64,000 nucleotides of DNA, from contig JAKLFY010000016.1 of the NCBI GenBank assembly GCA_022710935.1, positions 35,704-99,703 on the forward strand, read 5' to 3'. This document shows, piece after piece, positions 37,878 through 45,918 of the stretch. The number at the start of each line of letters is the position of its first letter. Position 1 is the stretch's first letter. Origin of the DNA: Verrucomicrobiota bacterium (GTDB lineage Bacteria; Verrucomicrobiota; Verrucomicrobiia; Limisphaerales; J093). Under the pieces are notes generated by a model, which saw only the letters and a program-made list of their open reading frames with translations, made no database searches and was not told the origin of the DNA. Made by a program: the position numbers and the translations under genes.

Positions 37878-39272
37878 TCAGATTGCGATGGTCTGTTCGA
37901 GCTTCGGAAGAAGCGCTTCGATCCGATGCGCCTGCTGGATCTTCCGGGCCAGGGCCCGGCGCGGCTCGTCTTCACCGTGGGTCAGGACCACCCGCGGGCG
38001 GCTGGGAGCGAGCGCCGCGAACCAGTTGAGCAGGTCGGTCTGGCCGGCGTGCGCGCTGAATCCGCCGAGGGTGTGCACCTTGCCTTTCACGGCGATTTTC
38101 TCGCCGTGGATGCTGACCCGCTGTTCTCCTTCGACGAGAAGGCGGCCCAGGGAGCCATGCGCCTGGTATCCGACGATCACCACGTGGGTCTCCGGCCTCC
38201 AGAGATTCTGTTTCAGGTGATGGAGTATACGTCCGGCGTTGCACATGCCGGCGCCTGCCATCACGACGCAGGGTCCCGACACGTCGTTGATCTTCCTGGA
38301 TTCATCTGCGGTGGCTGTCAACTCGAGTGTGGCCAGGTCGCGCTCGATCGATCCTTCGCGCAGGAACTCGAGCATCTCGTCGTCGAACAGTTCGAGATGG
38401 CGCTCGTAGATCCTCGATGCCTCGATGGCCATTGGACTGTCGAGAAAGACCGGGAACGGCTTGACCAGCCCCTTCCGAAACACCGAGGCCAGAAGCAGGG
38501 TCAGGACCTGGGCGCGTCCGACGGCAAACGTGGGCACCAGCACCTTGCCGCGGTCGGCCACGGCTTGTTTGAGGACATCGACAAACTGGTCGACCGTCTC
38601 GCGGAAGGGACGGTGATCGCGGTTGCCATACGTGGACTCGAGCACGACGGCATCCGCGCGGCAGAACGGTTCGTAGTCCCGCAGGATCGGGGCGCCCAGG
38701 GGGCCCAGATCGCCGGAGAACACCACCGCGCGCTCGCGTCCATCATCCTCGAACAGCAGTTGAAGGCTCACCGAGCCCAGCATATGGCCCGCCTCGACCA
38801 TGCGGGCCCGGATGCCCGCCGCGACCGGGAACGGATCGTGATAGGGCGTGGGGCGCAGGTGTTCGAGGAGACGCTCGACATCGTCGTGGGTGTAGAGCGG
38901 GGCCAGCGGCGGCTCTCCCGCCCGGGCCCGCTTGCGGTTGTGCCGCTCGAGATCCTGGGCTTGGACCTTGGCGGAATCGCGCAGGATCAACCCCGTCATT
39001 TCGATCGTCGCCGGCGTGGCGTAAACCGGTCCCTTGAAGCCGGCCAGCGTGAGCAGCGGCAGGCGTCCGGTGTGATCCAGATGCCCGTGCGTCAGCAGCA
39101 CGGCATCAAGGTCTCGCGTCCGGGGCACGACCGGCGACTGGTTCTTCGCGTCCGCCTCCTTCCCACCCTGAAACAGCCCGCAATCGACCAGGACCTTGGC
39201 TTGGGGAGTTTCGACCAGGTACGCGGACCCGGTGACATCGCCGCCCGCGGCACCGTAGGGAGTGATTTTCAT
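37878..39272 (-). CDS. MBL-fold beta-CASP RNA-processing exonuclease-like protein
   Basis: A 464-residue metallo-beta-lactamase/beta-CASP protein of the CPSF/RNase family that cuts RNA. The zinc motif is H62-G-H64-L-D66-H67 (LTHGHLDHTG), followed by the beta-CASP part (ESTYGNRDH, VPTFAVGRAQVLTLLL) and the C-terminal motifs GPCVVMAGAGMCNAGRILHH, GYQAHGSLGR and GGFSAHAGQTDLLNW, a typical set for this family. ATG 39272 is preferred; MVPART six codons upstream overlaps the -10 box. It precedes glgP by 10 nt on the same strand. Confidence 0.93.
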   Translation of the reverse strand: MKITPYGAAGGDVTGSAYLVETPQAKVLVDCGLFQGGKEADAKNQSPVVPRTRDLDAVLLTHGHLDHTGRLPLLTLAGFKGPVYATPATIEMTGLILRDSAKVQAQDLERHNRKRARAGEPPLAPLYTHDDVERLLEHLRPTPYHDPFPVAAGIRARMVEAGHMLGSVSLQLLFEDDGRERAVVFSGDLGPLGAPILRDYEPFCRADAVVLESTYGNRDHRPFRETVDQFVDVLKQAVADRGKVLVPTFAVGRAQVLTLLLASVFRKGLVKPFPVFLDSPMAIEASRIYERHLELFDDEMLEFLREGSIERDLATLELTATADESRKINDVSGPCVVMAGAGMCNAGRILHHLKQNLWRPETHVVIVGYQAHGSLGRLLVEGEQRVSIHGEKIAVKGKVHTLGGFSAHAGQTDLLNWFAALAPSRPRVVLTHGEDEPRRALARKIQQAHRIEALLPKLEQTIAI

Positions 39273-39285
39273 TGTTCTGGCCGGG

Positions 39286-39314
39286 ACCATACTTGGATGC
39301 GACCGGGTTCGCAA
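39286..39314 (-). promoter_or_regulatory. Promoter of the MBL-fold nuclease/glgP pair
   Basis: Minus strand: TTGCGA (39309-39314) and TATGGT (39286-39291), spacer 17 nt. The -10 is 13 nt before the ATG at 39272, giving a leader of about 6 nt. Confidence 0.45.
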
Positions 39315-39361
39315 AGGGGATTTGGGCGAGGCCGCGTAGAATGGGCATCGTCAGCTTGGAG

Positions 39362-39490
39362 GCCGGGTCGCCTGACCCGGCGTCCGCGCCGATGTCTGTC
39401 CTTGCGCCGCGTGGGGGCACGCGGCCTACAGAACGGGCATCATCGGCTTGTAGGCCCGGTGCCCTCACCGGGCGAGTGAAGACCGACAAC
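39362..39490. repeat. Cluster of three 8-4-8 hairpins
   Basis: Three perfect hairpins: GCCGGGTC/GACCCGGC, loop GCCT (39362-39381); GCCGCGTG/CACGCGGC, loop GGGG (39406-39425); GCCCGGTG/CACCGGGC, loop CCCT (39454-39473). The unit ends in CCGACAAC (39483-39490). The last two hairpins and their flanks recur in the same order at 42566-42650. No coding signal occurs in this 280-nt gap. Confidence 0.8.
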
Positions 39491-39552
39491 AACCGGATCC
39501 ACCTGTCACGCTGGCTGAAACCGCCGATCGCGGGTAGAGTTGCGGCGATTCG

Positions 39553-40971
39553 ATGATTGTGCCGATTCCGCATGAACTGGCGACCGTGATCGGGACGCTC
39601 CCCGAGTTGGGGCAGGCTTACCTTGTCGGCGGCTGCGTGCGCGATGCGCTTCTCGGCGTTCCCGTGAAGGATTACGACGTCGAGGTGTTCGGCGTGAGCT
39701 ACGAACAACTGGCTGCCGCACTCGAACGCCATGGACGCGTCGATCTCGTCGGGCGCTCGTTCGGGGTCGTCAAGTTCACCATGCCGGGCGGGCGCACTTT
39801 CGACTTCAGCCTGCCCCGGCGCGACTCGAAGATCCGGTCCGGTCACAAGGGATTCCGAATCGCCACGGATCCCGGGATGACGCCCGCGGATGCGGCGGCG
39901 CGCCGCGATTTCACCATCAACGCGTTGATGTTCGATCCGCGCCGCAACGAGGTGCTCGATTTCTTCAGCGGCCGGCGGGATCTCGACGAGCGCGTGTTGC
40001 GACACACGAGCCCGGCGTTTGCCGAGGATCCGCTGCGCGTGCTGCGCGGCATGCAATTGGCCGCGCGCTTGGATTTGCGGCCCGCGCCCGAGACGGTGGC
40101 GCTCTGCCGCACAATCAAGGGAGCGTGCGGGGAACTGGCCGCCGAGCGGGTGCGCGAGGAGTGGTTCAAATGGGCATCGCAGAGCGTTCGCCCTTCAGTC
40201 GGACTGCGACTACTCGAAGCGACGGAGTGGCTCGGGCACTTCCCCGAGATCGATGCCTTGCGCGGCACGCCCCAGGATCCGGAGTGGCACCCCGAGGGCG
40301 ACGTCTTCACGCACACGTGCCATTGCCTGGATGCGCTGGTCCAACTCGCCGAATGGCGGGCGGCGGATCCCCAGACCCGCATCGTGTACAGCCTGGCTGT
40401 GCTGGGGCACGACTTCGGAAAGCCCCAAACAACGCAGAGCGTGTTCCGCGAGGGACGATGGCGCGTGGTGTCGCCCGGGCACGAAGACGCGGGCGGGCCG
40501 GTCGTCGAGGCGTTTCTCGCGCGGTTTCGAGCGCCGGAAGCCATTCGGCGGCGTGTCGTGCCGCTGGTGACCAATCACATGGCTCATCTGCAGACTGCGA
40601 CCGACCGCTCAGTGCGGCGGCTGGCCCGGCGACTCGAGCCGGAGACGATTCAGACGTTGAGCGTCGTGATCACCGCGGATGCCTTTGGACGTCCGCCCAG
40701 ACCATGGGAGACGCCGTCCGGGCTGCGCGCTCTCCGGGAGAAGGCCGCGCAGCTCGAACTGCAGGAGTCCGCGCCGAAGCCGATTCTCAAGGGCCGTCAT
40801 CTCTGTGCTCTTGGCGTGCCGCAGGGCAAGGCGATGGGATCGCTGCTGGCGGCTGCGTTCGAGGCTCAGCTCGAGGGCCGGTTCGCCGACCTCGAGGGGG
40901 CGCGGCAATGGGCCCGCGATGAGGTTCTTCGGGCTAGCCCGGATCGATCCCAAGCTTCGCGCGATATCTGA
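39553..40971 (+). CDS. cca: CCA tRNA nucleotidyltransferase with HD domain
   Basis: Adds or repairs the 3' CCA end of tRNA; 472 residues. The nucleotidyltransferase motif is YLVGGCVRDALLG followed by the metal-binding D40-x-D42 (DYDVEVFG). RRDFTINALMFD, and then EDPLRVLRGMQLAARL mark the class II head and neck domains. The C-terminal half contains an HD phosphohydrolase domain (DVFTHTCHCLDALVQL, SLAVLGHDFGKP, VTNHMAHL), as in multifunctional bacterial CCA enzymes. Its last codons and stop (40969-40971) lie inside a palindromic repeat, so the C-terminus may have been altered by the element. Confidence 0.93.
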   Translation: MIVPIPHELATVIGTLPELGQAYLVGGCVRDALLGVPVKDYDVEVFGVSYEQLAAALERHGRVDLVGRSFGVVKFTMPGGRTFDFSLPRRDSKIRSGHKGFRIATDPGMTPADAAARRDFTINALMFDPRRNEVLDFFSGRRDLDERVLRHTSPAFAEDPLRVLRGMQLAARLDLRPAPETVALCRTIKGACGELAAERVREEWFKWASQSVRPSVGLRLLEATEWLGHFPEIDALRGTPQDPEWHPEGDVFTHTCHCLDALVQLAEWRAADPQTRIVYSLAVLGHDFGKPQTTQSVFREGRWRVVSPGHEDAGGPVVEAFLARFRAPEAIRRRVVPLVTNHMAHLQTATDRSVRRLARRLEPETIQTLSVVITADAFGRPPRPWETPSGLRALREKAAQLELQESAPKPILKGRHLCALGVPQGKAMGSLLAAAFEAQLEGRFADLEGARQWARDEVLRASPDRSQASRDI

Positions 40972-41051
40972 TCCGGGCTAGCCCGCAGTGGTCCGCATTT
41001 CGGAGGTTTCGGCTTCGCCGTGGTCACCACTCCATACACCCTGCGGGCTAG
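40934..41051. repeat. Tandem palindromic elements (CTAGCCCGG and CTAGCCCGCA types) at the cca 3' end
   Basis: Element 1: CTAGCCCGGATC (40934-40945) pairs with GATCCGGGCTAG (40970-40981) and contains the cca stop. Element 2 shares the CTAG: CTAGCCCGCAG (40978-40988) pairs with CTGCGGGCTAG (41041-41051). A third left arm (CTAGCCCGGATC, from 41048) lacks a full partner. The core of element 2 (GTGGTCCGCAT, CTTCGCCGTGGTCAC) is shared with 60759-60832. Confidence 0.75.
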
Positions 41052-41401
41052 CCCGGATCGATCACAAAGCTGCGCGCTGAACCGGATCCGCGGCCAAGAT
41101 GCATGCACTTGCGGCCATCCCATTCGCGGGCAAGGGCTGGCGTGCGGAAGGAGAACAGCCTTTGTCGAAACGGCAGTGGAGCTGGGACGGCCTCGTCCCC
41201 GGCGGATGAGATCGCACAGTACATTCGTGGGCGACGAGGACGTCGCCCCTCCAGACGCTTGGCGTCGTCGAGAAACCTCCCGCCCAAGCAGATCTGCAGG
41301 ATCTGTGCATCTCAGCCGGCCTTGGGCTGACGCCTATGCGCAGCCGCGGGATCGTTCCTCCGATCTTTGAGAGCGGGTGAGCCGCATTCGAAGATCTGCG
41401 A
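41052..41401. other. 350-nt gap with two further hairpins
   Basis: I see no gene here between cca and the prepilin-like gene. Two hairpins resemble the 8-4-8 family: GGGACG/CGTCCC with loop GCCT (41184-41199) and GGGCGACG/CGTCGCCC with loop AGGA (41229-41248, perfect 8-bp stem). The open frames present are short and not protein-like. Confidence 0.55.
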
Positions 41402-42325
41402 CTACTTTAAGCAGCTCGATCGTTCCTGGATCCAGGCCACGTCCGGGTTGTTCGGCGACGGCACGTTCAGGGGGATCGCCGTGCCTTTCTTCACGGGCGG
41501 CGTGGTGCGGGGATCCCGCCAGCGCTTGATCTCGGCATGGCCGTCGGCAAACAGGATGCCCGCCGCGCCGCCATGATAGCTGGCCGGGTAATCCACAATC
41601 CGCGCCGCCGGGCCGCGGGATTTCAGGTCGGTCTGGAACAACGCGTCATTGATGCTGTCCTCGCGTTCGTCGATCAGGATCCAGGTCATCGATGGACCCG
41701 GATTCACGATATCGGAGTACTTTCGGTAGATGACGTACTTGTCCTGACCGATATCGACATTGAGGATGTAATTCATCCAGCAGCTCATCGACATGCTCCG
41801 GACGCGCGGGTAGGACTTGGCGCCGAACGGGGCCATGCTGCGGTCCGCGGGACAACGGTAGATCGCGGGGGTTTGGACGTAGGGTCCGATCTGGGAGAAG
41901 CGGACGTCGGTCAGGTAGAGCGTGTTGGTGTTGTCGGGGTTGTTGCTGCTGAAATCGAGCCAACCGGACGCCCAGGTATTCGAGCCCGCGAACGAGCCAC
42001 CGGTGACGCCGGGGAGCTGGTCCTGGTTGTCCTGGACGTACATGAACCAGGCCACCTGGAGCTGCTTGAGGTTGTTCATGCAGCCGATGCCCTGGGCCTT
42101 GGCCTTCGCTCGTCCCAGCGCAGGCAACAACATGCCGGCCAGGATGGCGATGATGGCAATGACAACCAACAGTTCGATGAGAGTGAATGCGCGTTGTCTA
42201 CAGGGCCTCGCGCTCCGGGTGAGGACAGGCCGCAGCCCTCGAGGCTGTTGTTGTGCCCCAGCTCCGTCAGTTCGACACGGAGTGCAGGATGGAACCGGTG
42301 TTGACGACTCGAACGCGCGCATCAC
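41402..42325 (-). CDS. Type II secretion/prepilin-like protein with H-x9-DG motif
   Basis: Pseudopilin-like exported protein of 307 residues. A long basic leader of about 46 residues precedes [20 protein letters not shown] with Glu at +5. The soluble domain has [19 protein letters not shown], a cysteine pair region ([18 protein letters not shown]), [15 protein letters not shown] and the terminal motif H-x9-DG ([14 protein letters not shown]). The C-terminus ([13 protein letters not shown]) resembles that of the gene at 48407 (TPNDVDLAWVRAR), so the two are paralogues. GTG 42325 or ATG 42322 both fit the promoter. Function unknown. Confidence 0.9.
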   Translation of the reverse strand: MMRAFESSTPVPSCTPCRTDGAGAQQQPRGLRPVLTRSARPCRQRAFTLIELLVVIAIIAILAGMLLPALGRAKAKAQGIGCMNNLKQLQVAWFMYVQDNQDQLPGVTGGSFAGSNTWASGWLDFSSNNPDNTNTLYLTDVRFSQIGPYVQTPAIYRCPADRSMAPFGAKSYPRVRSMSMSCWMNYILNVDIGQDKYVIYRKYSDIVNPGPSMTWILIDEREDSINDALFQTDLKSRGPAARIVDYPASYHGGAAGILFADGHAEIKRWRDPRTTPPVKKGTAIPLNVPSPNNPDVAWIQERSSCLK

Positions 42326-42332
42326 GGATCAG

Positions 42333-42361
42333 AGTGTGGCCCCGCCTCGCGTTCCTTTCAA
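42333..42361 (-). promoter_or_regulatory. Promoter of the prepilin-like gene at 42325
   Basis: Minus strand: TTGAAA (42356-42361) and CACACT (42333-42338), spacer 17 nt; the -10 is 7 nt from the GTG and 10 nt from the ATG. Confidence 0.45.
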
Positions 42362-42452
42362 GCCGTGAAAACGAGGCGGCCCGAGTCACTGGGGAACCGC
42401 ATTCGCTAAAACAGGAAAAGACCCTGCCGTGTCCTTGACAGTGCACCTGTAC

Positions 42453-42650
42453 GTTGTCGGCGGGAATCGAGTTTGCGCCGCGTGGGGGCACGCGGCCTAC
42501 AACAGCAGCAACACTTTGTTGGCCGGGTCCCCCGACGCGGCGTTTGTACCGATGTCTGTCCTTGCGCCGCGTGGGGGCACGCGGCCTACACCGACAATCT
42601 CCGTCCGTTGTAGGCCCGGTGCCCTCACCGGGCGACGTAATGCCGACAAC
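42453..42650. repeat. Largest hairpin cluster: four 8-4-8 hairpins bounded by GTTGTCGG/CCGACAAC
   Basis: Ends GTTGTCGG (42453-42460) and CCGACAAC (42643-42650) enclose GCCGCGTG/CACGCGGC loop GGGG (42477-42496), GCCGGGTC/GACGCGGC loop CCCC (42522-42541, one mismatch), a second GCCGCGTG/CACGCGGC (42566-42585), and GCCCGGTG/CACCGGGC loop CCCT (42614-42633). It fills most of the 404-nt gap between divergent genes; no coding signal is present. Confidence 0.8.
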
Positions 42651-42691
42651 AACCAGGTGAACCGCCCATCATCGGCGGCTGCGATCGGCGT

Positions 42692-42720
42692 TTGACGAAC
42701 CGCGCCGGATGCCTCAGTCT
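42692..42720 (+). promoter_or_regulatory. Promoter of the TolC-like gene
   Basis: TTGACG (42692-42697) and CAGTCT (42715-42720), spacer 17 nt, nearly identical to the pgsA promoter. The -10 is 9 nt before ATG 42730, supporting that start over ATG 42709, which lies within the spacer. Confidence 0.5.
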
Positions 42721-42729
42721 CCGCCTCTC

Positions 42730-44250
42730 ATGAACCGCGCACGCTGGATTCTTGTGGCAATGACGGTCGCCTGGGTTGCCGGGCCGATCCGGGCGGCGGA
42801 GAGCCGCCCGATCTCTTTGGAGGAGTGCATTTCGCTGGCGTTGGAGCACAACCTGGACTTGCAGATCGAGCGGCTCAACCCGAGCATGCGGAACCTGGAT
42901 TTGTGGGGATCCTATTCGGCCTACGACCCGACCTTCACCGGCCGCTACGGTCATCGGTACAACATGGGCATCGGCGGCTACGACACCTCGATCAACACCT
43001 TGACCGTGGGCACCGAAGATAACACCGATTCGGGCAGCTTGGGCCTCGGCGGGCTGCTGCCGACCGGCGGTCGATACGAACTGATTGCCAACGGCAGTCA
43101 TACGGTCGGCACCCAGCCGGCTCCGACGGCGCTGGACCCTTCGGGGCGGGCGCCCTATCGCACCAGCGACGCGAATGCGGCGGCGGCGACGTTGACGCAG
43201 CCTTTGTTGAAGAATTTCTGGATCGACGCGGCGCGTTACAACATCACCTTGCGCAAGAAGGAACTGCAGTCCTCGGAATTCGCGCTGCAAAGCCGGATCA
43301 TGCAGACGGTGACGTCCGTCGAGACGGCCTACTACGGTCTGATCGCCGCGGTCGAGCAGGTCAAAGTGCAGAAGCAAGCCCTCGAGGAAGCGGACCAGCA
43401 ACTGCGCGAAAACCGGAAGCGGGTCGAGGTGGGGGTAATGGCGCCGCTGGACGAGAAGGACGCCGAGTCGCAGGTCGCGGCCAGCCGGGCCAACCTGTTG
43501 GCGGCGCAGAAGGATCTGATCTTGAGGCAGAATGCCTTGAAGGCGCTTGTGACCGACCAGTATGGGGAATGGGCGGAGGTGGATCTGGCGCCGACCGAAT
43601 CGCTTTCGGCCGTGCCGGTGACGTTCAGCCGATCGGACAGTTGGGCGAAGGCCCTGAGTTTGCGTCCGGACCTGCTCGGCATGAAGGTCGAGCTCGAGAA
43701 GCGCCAACTCACGCTGCGGTACGACCGAAACCAGTTGTATCCGCAGTTGGACATCGTGGGCAGTTACGGGCAGTCGGGACGGCGCAGCACGTTCTGGGAT
43801 GCGCTCGACGACATGCGGGAAGGCGTGGGCAACTCGTACAGTTACGGGGTGGTTCTCTCGGTGCCGCTCAGCAACCGGCAGGCCCGCTACAATTACCGGA
43901 TGTCGAAGCAGGAGATCGAGCAGGCCCTGCTGCAACTCAAGAGGCAGGAGCAGCAGATCATGCACGAGGTCGAGGACGCAATCGCCGAGGCCCGGAGCAG
44001 CTACGAACAGATCGAAGCCCGGCGGCAGGCGAGCGAATTCGCCCAGGCGGCCTATGAAGCCGAGCAGAAGAAGCTCGAGAACGGCAAGAGCACCAGCTTC
44101 CAGGTCCTCGTCCTCCAGCGCCAACTCACGCTGCGCCGGTACGAGGAAATCAGCGCCCTGAGCACCTACAACCGGGCCCTCGCCGATCTTGCGCTCAAGG
44201 AGGGGACCACTCTGGATCGGCTGGGCATTGTGCTCACGGTGAAACCGTAG
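42730..44250 (+). CDS. TolC family outer-membrane protein
   Basis: Outer-membrane efflux or secretion channel of 506 residues. A signal peptide (MNRARWILVAMTVAWVAGPI to about residue 22) precedes two OEP repeats rich in long amphipathic helices: ISLEECISLALEHNLDLQIE, LTQPLLKNFWIDAARYNITL, VETAYYGLIAAVEQVKVQKQ and ATLLLRQN-type segments, then NRQARYNYRMSKQEIEQALL in the second repeat. The C-terminus (STYNRALADLALKEGTTLDR) is typical. ATG 42730 is chosen from the promoter; 42709 would add seven residues. No adaptor or pump gene is adjacent, so its partner may be one of the exporters elsewhere in this window. Confidence 0.9.
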   Translation: MNRARWILVAMTVAWVAGPIRAAESRPISLEECISLALEHNLDLQIERLNPSMRNLDLWGSYSAYDPTFTGRYGHRYNMGIGGYDTSINTLTVGTEDNTDSGSLGLGGLLPTGGRYELIANGSHTVGTQPAPTALDPSGRAPYRTSDANAAAATLTQPLLKNFWIDAARYNITLRKKELQSSEFALQSRIMQTVTSVETAYYGLIAAVEQVKVQKQALEEADQQLRENRKRVEVGVMAPLDEKDAESQVAASRANLLAAQKDLILRQNALKALVTDQYGEWAEVDLAPTESLSAVPVTFSRSDSWAKALSLRPDLLGMKVELEKRQLTLRYDRNQLYPQLDIVGSYGQSGRRSTFWDALDDMREGVGNSYSYGVVLSVPLSNRQARYNYRMSKQEIEQALLQLKRQEQQIMHEVEDAIAEARSSYEQIEARRQASEFAQAAYEAEQKKLENGKSTSFQVLVLQRQLTLRRYEEISALSTYNRALADLALKEGTTLDRLGIVLTVKP

Positions 44251-44740
44251 CGTCGGACGGCTCTTGGCCGCCGATCCGGGCAAAGGCCGCACGCGGATCG
44301 CTCTGGAAATCCGACAGCATCGGCCCCACCGCCCGTTCGTCGATCGGCATGTACTTGCCCGAGCCGGACGCCATGAGCGTGCCGGACGGATCCCGCAACT
44401 CCGCCTCGGCCAGCAGGAGGCGGTTGCGCCGGTTCTCCTTGAGTCTTCCGATGAGTTCGTAGGCTGTGCCCGGCCGCACAGGTTTGAGGAAGCGCACGAT
44501 CAGTTCGGCGCAGTAGGTGAAACGGCCCGTCGCCGCCCCGCAAGCCCAGACCATGGTTTCGTCCAGGACGGTCGAAGTGAGCCCGCCGTGGACGGTGTCC
44601 TGGAACCCGGCGTGTTCGCGCCGCGGCTCGAAGCGGGCTCGGACGCACCCGGGTTCGGCGCTGAATTCGAGTTTCAGCCCGAGCGGATTCTCCGTTCCGC
44701 ACACGAAGCAGGACCGGGATCTTGGTAGTGTGATCGCCAT
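44234..44740 (-). CDS. PaaI-type hotdog thioesterase
   Basis: A 168-residue hotdog-fold acyl-CoA thioesterase-like protein. It has the central helix motif FQDTVHGGLTSTVLDETMVW, in which the HGG and the downstream Asp/Glu form the usual active site, and the strand region CAELIVRFLKPVRPGTAYEL. The N-terminal CFVCGTENPLGLKLEF (Cys-x2-Cys) is common in the 4HBT/PaaI subgroup. Its 3' end overlaps the TolC stop by 17 nt, tail to tail. Substrate unknown. ATG 44740 gives the conserved N-terminus. Confidence 0.88.
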   Translation of the reverse strand: MAITLPRSRSCFVCGTENPLGLKLEFSAEPGCVRARFEPRREHAGFQDTVHGGLTSTVLDETMVWACGAATGRFTYCAELIVRFLKPVRPGTAYELIGRLKENRRNRLLLAEAELRDPSGTLMASGSGKYMPIDERAVGPMLSDFQSDPRAAFARIGGQEPSDATVSP

Positions 44741-44806
44741 GCGGGGAGTGTACCGGGGAGCCCATGGATCGGGAATCCCAAATGGGGGCAGAAACTCGCT
44801 TCCCTG

Positions 44807-44834
44807 TTGCAGTCTGGACATGGGGCGGTAGGCT
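44807..44834 (+). promoter_or_regulatory. Promoter of pta
   Basis: TTGCAG (44807-44812) and TAGGCT (44829-44834), spacer 16 nt. The -10 is 7 nt before the ATG at 44842, which supports this start and predicts a leaderless mRNA. Confidence 0.45.
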
Positions 44835-44841
44835 AGGGCCC

Positions 44842-45894
44842 ATGCGTTTCATTGGCAGCATCATCGAGAAGCTGCAGCGGCATCCGAAGCGGATTGTTTT
44901 CCCTGAGGGAACCGAACCGCGGGTGCTGCAGGCGGCGCGGCAGTATTATTGCCTGCGGCTGGGCGCTCCGATTCTGCTCGGAGACCGCGCCCGGATCAAG
45001 GCGGTGGCCGCGAGTCTGAATCTTTCGCTCGAGGGGGTGCGGCTGATCAACCCGGCGGACAGCGAAGACCTCGATGCGTTCGTGCAGCGCTTTCTTCTGC
45101 TGCGGCGTTCGAAGGGGGTCGAGGAGCCCGAAGCCCGGCAGATCATGACCAAGCCCAACCATTTTGGCGCGATGATGGTTGCCATGCATCAGGCCGACGG
45201 CCTGGTGTCGGGGGCGGACGAAATCACGGGCAGCGTGCTGCGCCCGCTCTTTCAGATCATCAAGCTGGCGCCTCAGACCAAGACGGCTTCGAGCTGCATG
45301 GTGATGGAGGTCGAGGACTCGAAGTTTGGCGAAGGCGGCGTGCTCTGCATGGCGGACTGCGGGGTGATTCCCGATCCGACAGTGGACCAACTGGCCGACA
45401 TCGGGGTCGCGACCGCCCGGCTGGCGCATCACCTGTTGAACGTCCGGCCCCGGGTTGCGTTCCTGTCGTATTCGACCAAGGGAAGCGCCACGCACCCGAC
45501 GATCGGCAAGGTGCAGGCGGCGACGGCTCTCGCCCAGCAGCGGGCTGACCAGCAGATGTTGGAAGCCGATTTCGACGGCGAGCTGCAGCTCGATGCCGCA
45601 CTGGTGGCGGAGATCGCCCGCCGCAAAGTGCCGGACAGCCGGGTGGCCGGGCGCGCCAATGTCCTGGTCTTTCCCGATCTGAACTCGGGCAATATCGGCA
45701 GCAAATTGCTGCGCCATGTCGCTCGCGCGAACGCCTACGGCCAGATCCTGCTCGGTCTCGACCGGCCCGCGGCGGACATGTCGCGCGGATCGAGCGCGCA
45801 CGACATTCTGGGCGTGGCCGCCATTGTGGGCGTGCAGGCGGTCAACTATCAGCTCCTCTACCCCGGCGCGGGCGAGCGGCTGCCGGGCGAATAG
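44842..45894 (+). CDS. pta: Phosphate acetyltransferase (catalytic domain)
   Basis: Interconverts acetyl-CoA and acetyl phosphate; 350 residues, equal to the PTA_PTB catalytic domain alone. Diagnostic blocks: RIVFPEGTEPRVLQAARQY, KPNHFGAMMVAMHQADGLVS, GVIPDPTVDQLADIG, VAFLSYSTKGSATHPTI and the C-terminal NVLVFPDLNSGNIGSKLL. The long N-terminal BioD-like and DRTGG domains of E. coli Pta are absent, but the next gene encodes just those two domains. No ackA gene adjoins. The ATG at 44842 is supported by its promoter. Confidence 0.94.
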   Translation: MRFIGSIIEKLQRHPKRIVFPEGTEPRVLQAARQYYCLRLGAPILLGDRARIKAVAASLNLSLEGVRLINPADSEDLDAFVQRFLLLRRSKGVEEPEARQIMTKPNHFGAMMVAMHQADGLVSGADEITGSVLRPLFQIIKLAPQTKTASSCMVMEVEDSKFGEGGVLCMADCGVIPDPTVDQLADIGVATARLAHHLLNVRPRVAFLSYSTKGSATHPTIGKVQAATALAQQRADQQMLEADFDGELQLDAALVAEIARRKVPDSRVAGRANVLVFPDLNSGNIGSKLLRHVARANAYGQILLGLDRPAADMSRGSSAHDILGVAAIVGVQAVNYQLLYPGAGERLPGE

Positions 45895-45918
45895 GGTGTC
45901 CGGCCGATCTCTGCCTTC

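Noticed and set aside
41062..41310. Small minus-strand open frame in the cca/prepilin gap
   Set aside because: It crosses two hairpins of the repeat family, has low-complexity composition and lacks a plausible start context.
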